A stretch of DNA of 64,000 nucleotides from Flavobacteriaceae bacterium F08102 (GTDB lineage Bacteria > Bacteroidota > Bacteroidia > Flavobacteriales > Flavobacteriaceae): NCBI GenBank assembly GCA_023015935.1, contig JALKAY010000008.1:186001-250000 (forward strand). Direction: 5' to 3'. The notes under the pieces are model-generated. The model was given only the letters and a program-made list of their open reading frames with translations, was not told where the DNA came from and did no database searches. Numbering within the stretch: position 1 is the stretch's first letter; each line of letters starts with the position of its first letter. This document shows, piece by piece, positions 60,486 through 64,000 of this stretch. Position numbers and translations under genes: made by a program.

Positions 60486-61951
60486 ATTGTATCGTATTTA
60501 ATCAGCAGATCACTGGCAATTTTTCCTGAAATAATGGCAGGGGGCACGCCTGGTCCTGGCACGGTAAGTTGTCCGCAAAAAAACAAATTATTCACTTTTT
60601 TACTCTTGATATTGGGACGTAAAAAGTGGGTTTGTCTAAGGGTATTCGCCAAGCCATACGCATTGCCTTTATAAGCATTGTAATCGGATTTAAAATCGTC
60701 AATAGCGTAAGATTCATAAAATAAGACATCTTCACGAAGCGATTGATTGGTCAAAATTTCCATACGATCGATAAGCTGATCAAAATAATGGGCTCGGGTG
60801 GCTTTTGAATCTGATAATCCTACAGCTAAGGGGATTAGTAATACGGCAGATTCTTTACCTATTGGTGCTGCATACATATCAGTAACACTTGGGAAACTAG
60901 CGTAAAATAGCGGGTTTTTAGGCCATTGTTTAGCGTCGTATATTTCTGCGGCATGCGCATTAAAATCAGTATCAAAGAACAGTGTATGGTGCGCTATGTT
61001 CTTAATTTTTTTATCAAAACCAATAAAGAACAACAAGGCCGATGGCGCAAAGGTTTTCTTTTCCCAATACGATGAGGAATACTGTCTAAGTGTTGTGGGT
61101 AATAATTGTTCAGTATGATGATAGTCTGCCCCACTAAGCACGTAATCAGCAGGTAAAAAACGATCTTTCATCTTGACCCCAATCACAGTGTCTTTAAGCG
61201 TAACAATTTCTTCTATGGCTGTATCCGTGATAAAAGTCACGCCTAAGAGTTTAGCCAAATCAACCATAGCTTCAACTACTTTTACCATTCCCCCTTGGGG
61301 ATACCAAGTTCCAAGTTTCAAGTCGGCATGATTCATAAAATTATAAAATGATGGAGTGGTTTCTGGTTTGGCCCCCAAAAATAAGACTGGAAACTCAAGA
61401 ATCTGCCTTAGTTTAGGATGTTTGACGTGTTTCGTCACCAATTGTTTGATGGTTTGAACAAATTGAAAGGAATTTTTAATGGTTTTCCATGAGATAATTT
61501 CAAACACAGATTGTCCGGGTTGATACACGAGCTTTTCAATCGCCAAGGCGTAATTGTCACTCGCATTATCCATGAAACGATCCAAGCCCTTACCACTCCC
61601 TGGATCCACTTCCTCAAAAGTTTCTCTTATTTCTTCGTAACTTCCCCCAATGCGCAGGCTATCCTCTTTACCAAAGTACACTTGATAGGCTGGATTTAAT
61701 TTAGAAAGGCTATAAAAATCTTCGGTTGTTGTATCAAAATCATTGAAAAATTTTTCAAACACATCTGGCATCCAGTAAAAAGAAGGCCCCATGTCGTACA
61801 CAAATCCATCTCTTTTAAACTGCCTAGCTCTCCCTCCTAAGGCACTGTTTTTTTCAATAACCGTAACCTCGTAGCCCGCTTTTGCCAAATAACAACTCGC
61901 TGATAACGAAGAAAATCCCGAACCGATAATACAAACTTTTTTCTGACTCAT
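60482..61951 (-). CDS. crtI: Phytoene desaturase
   Basis: 489 residues from the ATG at 61951 (MSQKKVCIIGSGFSSLSA); an ATG at 61972 adds seven residues. FAD loop GSGFSSLSASCYLAKAG, ENSALGGRA-type NSALGGRARQF, YDMGPSFYWMP, and the C-terminal FFCGQLTVPGPGVPPAIISG are the CrtI signatures. It desaturates phytoene to lycopene. It heads the operon; its transcript may start at the promoter at 62583-62613, which would leave a leader of more than 600 bases. Confidence 0.94.
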   Translation of the reverse strand: MSQKKVCIIGSGFSSLSASCYLAKAGYEVTVIEKNSALGGRARQFKRDGFVYDMGPSFYWMPDVFEKFFNDFDTTTEDFYSLSKLNPAYQVYFGKEDSLRIGGSYEEIRETFEEVDPGSGKGLDRFMDNASDNYALAIEKLVYQPGQSVFEIISWKTIKNSFQFVQTIKQLVTKHVKHPKLRQILEFPVLFLGAKPETTPSFYNFMNHADLKLGTWYPQGGMVKVVEAMVDLAKLLGVTFITDTAIEEIVTLKDTVIGVKMKDRFLPADYVLSGADYHHTEQLLPTTLRQYSSSYWEKKTFAPSALLFFIGFDKKIKNIAHHTLFFDTDFNAHAAEIYDAKQWPKNPLFYASFPSVTDMYAAPIGKESAVLLIPLAVGLSDSKATRAHYFDQLIDRMEILTNQSLREDVLFYESYAIDDFKSDYNAYKGNAYGLANTLRQTHFLRPNIKSKKVNNLFFCGQLTVPGPGVPPAIISGKIASDLLIKYDTI

Positions 61952-61972
61952 TCCATCTCTTGTTGATCTCAT

Positions 61973-62552
61973 TTAGTTTAGATTAAAGAAACTGGCGTCT
62001 CACAAAGCCGCCAGTATCAACTCTAACCATTAACTAAACCAAAAATTTTCTTTCTCAATAACTTGTGGTAGTAATACCACATCCATCACAAGGATGAACA
62101 TAGGCGTAACTTTATCTATTTAGCCACGTAATAAGGCAAACTGCATCTGTATTCCGTAATGCTTTTTGCTCTTTCTCATACAGTTGACATAAGATCCTAC
62201 AAATGCGTCTCTGTATCATCAGTACTTCTACCAATGCTTATCGTAATAATTGTGTGGAAGGTTCGGGGTGCTTATAAACAGTTGATCTCCCATTAAGTTT
62301 AAATCTTCAATCTGAATAAAATACCCCCTACATATCCTGGGGTAGTAACGTATTGGTTAATTCTCATCATATAGAATTAACACATATGGCACAAGAACTC
62401 AACGTATTTTCAAAGCGCATATTTGTTTTCACTATATATACGTTCAATAAACATATATAGGCTATATTAAACATCGCTCCTTTAAGCTCCCTCTCTAAAA
62501 AATAACCGACAAAATCATGACTGGTAAATATACACTTGTCAAAACTCGTTAA
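61973..62552 (-). other. Structured, non-coding leader/spacer upstream of crtI
   Basis: No clear gene in 580 bases. Four perfect inverted repeats are visible: ACTGGCG/CGCCAGT (61991-62015, with a T-rich tail on the minus strand, like a terminator), TGTGGTA/TACCACA (62064-62081), TACCCC/GGGGTA (62322-62344) and GTTAATTCT/AGAATTAAC (62356-62381). A 35-codon frame (62112-62219, minus) with LYEKEQKALRNTDAVCLIT faintly recalls the start of ECF sigma factors, but there is no continuation. The terminator-like hairpin just before crtI could end an upstream decayed gene or attenuate the operon. Confidence 0.45.
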
Positions 62553-62640
62553 TTTGTCTAATTATTATCTTAATAACTTAGACAAATCTACGTAAATAAT
62601 TTCATTTGTCCAACTTTTTATAAATATTAATTAGACAAAT
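62553..62640. promoter_or_regulatory. Repeated operator half-sites for the CarH-like regulator
   Basis: TTTGTCTAAT (62553-62562) faces TTAGACAAAT (62578-62587), and ATTTGTCCAA (62604-62613) faces TTAGACAAAT (62631-62640). The pairs are inverted with 15 and 17 bases between arms and repeat at about 51-53 bases, roughly five helical turns. A fifth, weaker TTGTCAAA lies at 62537-62544. They lie only in the crtI/regulator gap. MerR-type regulators bind such inverted sites. Confidence 0.8.
62583..62613 (-). promoter_or_regulatory. Minus-strand promoter overlapping the operators (crt operon)
   Basis: On the minus strand TTG (62613-62611), 20 bases, then TAGATTTG (62590-62583): both consensus halves at the expected spacing. 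The -7 overlaps half-site TTAGACAAAT (62578-62587) and the -33 overlaps ATTTGTCCAA (62604-62613), so a bound regulator would block RNA polymerase. Confidence 0.72.
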
Positions 62641-62710
62641 AAATCGAAGTATGCTAAAATATTGGTAAATTAGCCATTCTGTCAGCGCACAATTAAAACA
62701 AGATGAGCCT

Positions 62711-63592
62711 ATGAAAACGTATAGCATGTCTCAAGTAACAGCCTTAACTGGTCTTAGTGCACATTTACTGCGAAAATGGGAAAGTCGCTATTCATTCATC
62801 ACTCCCATGCGAACTACAACAAACATTCGGATCTATTCTGAAGAGCAATTAAAAATTTTACTGAATGTAAGCATTCTTTACAAAGAAGGGATCAAAATTT
62901 CTACCCTTCACCAAATGTCTATCGATGAAATTCATGAAAAAGTAAATACCCTTTTTGAAGATGGCCGTGTACAGGCTGAAATTAAATCGCTAATAGTGAG
63001 TATGCTCAACTTAGATGAACAACAATTCAACCATATTTTACAGCATGAAATTTTGAGAAATGGATTAGTAGACACCGTACAGGTGGTACTTTTTCCGTTT
63101 TTAACGCAAGTTGGAATTCTTTGGGGTACCAATCAGGCTATACCTGCACAGGAACATTTTATTTCAAACATCATCCGACAAAAAATCTTTGCAGCGATTG
63201 ATCAGCTTCCCCTTCCCGAAAAAAATGCAAAGCGTATTGTATTGTTTTTACCCGAAGAAGAACAGCATGAAATTGGTTTATTATTGGGAGCTTTTATGGC
63301 GAGGAAACTGGGGTGGAAAACCTTTTATCTAGGGCAAAATGTTCCGTTTGATAATTTAAAAGAAGTCATTGATATCGCGCATCCTGACTTATTGATGACC
63401 TTACTTATTAGTCCGCTATCAACCACAACCCTCACCGGATTTACCGAACTCCTAAACACTGTTTCTTGTCCACTCGTTTATGCGGGGCATACCTTACCGT
63501 CAGATCTCACATCCTGTAAAGCAAGGATTACACATCTAGAAAATCCAACATCTTTAATTGCGTTCCTTCGGACGCATTTTCCCTTAAGGTAA
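62711..63592 (+). CDS. MerR-family regulator with cobalamin-binding photosensor domain (CarH/LitR type)
   Basis: 293 residues. MerR helix-turn-helix YSMSQVTALTGLSAHLLRKWE (4-24). Helical bundle with the Wx9EH light-sensing motif: W138, E148, H149. B12 Rossmann domain with EQHEIGLLLG (184-193), an ExHxxG version of DxHxxG whose H186 would ligate cobalt, then KTFYLGQNVP and LMTLLISPLSTTT. CarH proteins bind AdoCbl, form tetramers on DNA in the dark and fall apart in light, derepressing carotenoid genes. The residue after W138 is glycine, not the histidine (His132) used as the photoproduct ligand in Thermus CarH. It is divergent from crtI with operators between, so it probably represses the crt operon and itself. 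Confidence 0.9.
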   Translation: MKTYSMSQVTALTGLSAHLLRKWESRYSFITPMRTTTNIRIYSEEQLKILLNVSILYKEGIKISTLHQMSIDEIHEKVNTLFEDGRVQAEIKSLIVSMLNLDEQQFNHILQHEILRNGLVDTVQVVLFPFLTQVGILWGTNQAIPAQEHFISNIIRQKIFAAIDQLPLPEKNAKRIVLFLPEEEQHEIGLLLGAFMARKLGWKTFYLGQNVPFDNLKEVIDIAHPDLLMTLLISPLSTTTLTGFTELLNTVSCPLVYAGHTLPSDLTSCKARITHLENPTSLIAFLRTHFPLR

Positions 63593-64000
63593 GAATTTTG
63601 CTTTTTCCTTTATCACATCTCCCACCGTTCTATTTTGAATTTTACTTTCTAACCAAGACAGAATATCTAAGTACAAAAATGCACGTTTTTCATACGGGTG
63701 AAATTCATATTGCTTCAACTGCGCATAGGTCTTTTTAAATTCACTTTTAATTTGATGTGGGAATACATCACCAAGTGCCTTGATAGACGAAATAAAGATT
63801 TTTTGAACTTCCTGTAAATTCTCCATTTTAATTAAGAATTTATACGTGTCTTTAAATATTCTTTCTAAGTCGTGATCTATACCACATTCATAATGGGCGA
63901 TTAGATTAAGGATCCGTGCAAAACAAAGTAAATCTTGCCCAGCAATAAATTCATTTGAATAAATAATTCGCTCTAAATAACGAATACATTCTTCGTTTTT
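63584..64000 (-). CDS. Conserved protein of unknown function, C-terminal part (runs off right edge)
   Basis: The minus strand is open from 64000 to the stop at 63584: 138 residues with no start. An internal ATG at 63826 is not a credible start because the same frame continues upstream. The sequence is entirely helical (RYLERIIYSNEFIAGQDLL, FARILNLIAHYECGIDHDLE, KRAFLYLDILSWLESKI), resembling the end of TPR-like or alpha-solenoid proteins common in flavobacteria. Function unknown. It converges on the regulator gene with a 9-base overlap. Confidence 0.7.
   Translation of the reverse strand, partial: KNEECIRYLERIIYSNEFIAGQDLLCFARILNLIAHYECGIDHDLERIFKDTYKFLIKMENLQEVQKIFISSIKALGDVFPHQIKSEFKKTYAQLKQYEFHPYEKRAFLYLDILSWLESKIQNRTVGDVIKEKAKFLP

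Noticed and set aside
61973-62552. Cobalamin riboswitch upstream of crtI
   Set aside because: The hairpins are there, but I could not find the conserved B12-box or the core motifs of a cobalamin riboswitch on the minus strand.
63584-63826. Complete 80-residue gene
   Set aside because: The frame stays open through the window edge, so this is the C-terminal part of a longer gene.

Overview
The window looks like a chromosomal segment of a marine-type member of the Flavobacteriaceae (Bacteroidota). This rests on the AT-rich composition, several TAnnTTTG promoter -7 elements and the near absence of Shine-Dalgarno sequences. It also rests on a 1113-residue SecA without a zinc tail, a DUF58/MoxR/DUF4350/DUF4129/SpoIIM/RDD block, a crtI-crtB-crtZ-crtY carotenoid operon, and a Wza/Wzc-headed polysaccharide locus of the flavobacterial kind. 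No rRNA, tRNA, CRISPR array, prophage or intact insertion sequence was seen.

Region 1 (left edge to about 31.1 kb, all on the minus strand except one small gene) is a surface polysaccharide locus read right to left. It begins with the export lipoprotein Wza and the tyrosine autokinase Wzc. A TviB/WbpO-type UDP-HexNAc dehydrogenase, a four-helix-bundle orphan and a UDP-uronate 4-epimerase follow. Next comes a tightly coupled nonulosonic-acid block: SpsF-type cytidylyltransferase, PseB, an RmlD-like reductase, NeuB/PseI, an NTF2-like protein and PseG. It continues into a capsule-type glycosyltransferase, a pyruvyltransferase-family protein, a flippase, an unusual 691-residue PLP enzyme, an acyltransferase, three GT4-like transferases, a Wzy-like polymerase, two UDP-GlcNAc 2-epimerases, a CapK/PaaK-like ligase, a two-domain oxidoreductase and the first 59 codons of a heparinase II/III-like gene. 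PseC and PseH are absent, which suggests a non-canonical 9-deoxy nonulosonate. Intergenic repeats are concentrated here: a four-copy 130-bp tandem repeat, a 94-bp duplication and CAGTCTACAGTC-type arrays. Two small orphan genes (GxxExxY and four-helix-bundle) are each bracketed by inverted copies of a repeat.

Region 2 (31.4-44.0 kb, plus strand) holds housekeeping and envelope genes: a SAM methyltransferase, two exported amidohydrolase-family proteins, a SpoU/TrmH rRNA methylase, an NlpC/P60 lipoprotein, an M48 CAAX-type protease, RelA/SpoT, a Fur-family regulator and PurA. Region 3 (44.1-46.4 kb, minus strand) has a small conserved protein, a decayed SRAP (YedK) gene and a YtxH/holin-X stress-type trio. 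Region 4 (46.7-53.6 kb) is the MoxR-DUF58 membrane cluster with a divergent RDD protein. Region 5 (53.8-58.2 kb, plus strand) is a PduO-type cobalamin adenosyltransferase, a DUF2795 protein and SecA.

Region 6 (58.4-63.6 kb) is the carotenoid operon, divergent from a MerR regulator with a cobalamin-binding domain (CarH/LitR type). Between them lie repeated TTTGTCTAAT/TTAGACAAAT half-sites that overlap a well-formed minus-strand promoter, so light-controlled carotenoid synthesis is the likely logic. A gene of unknown function runs off the right edge.
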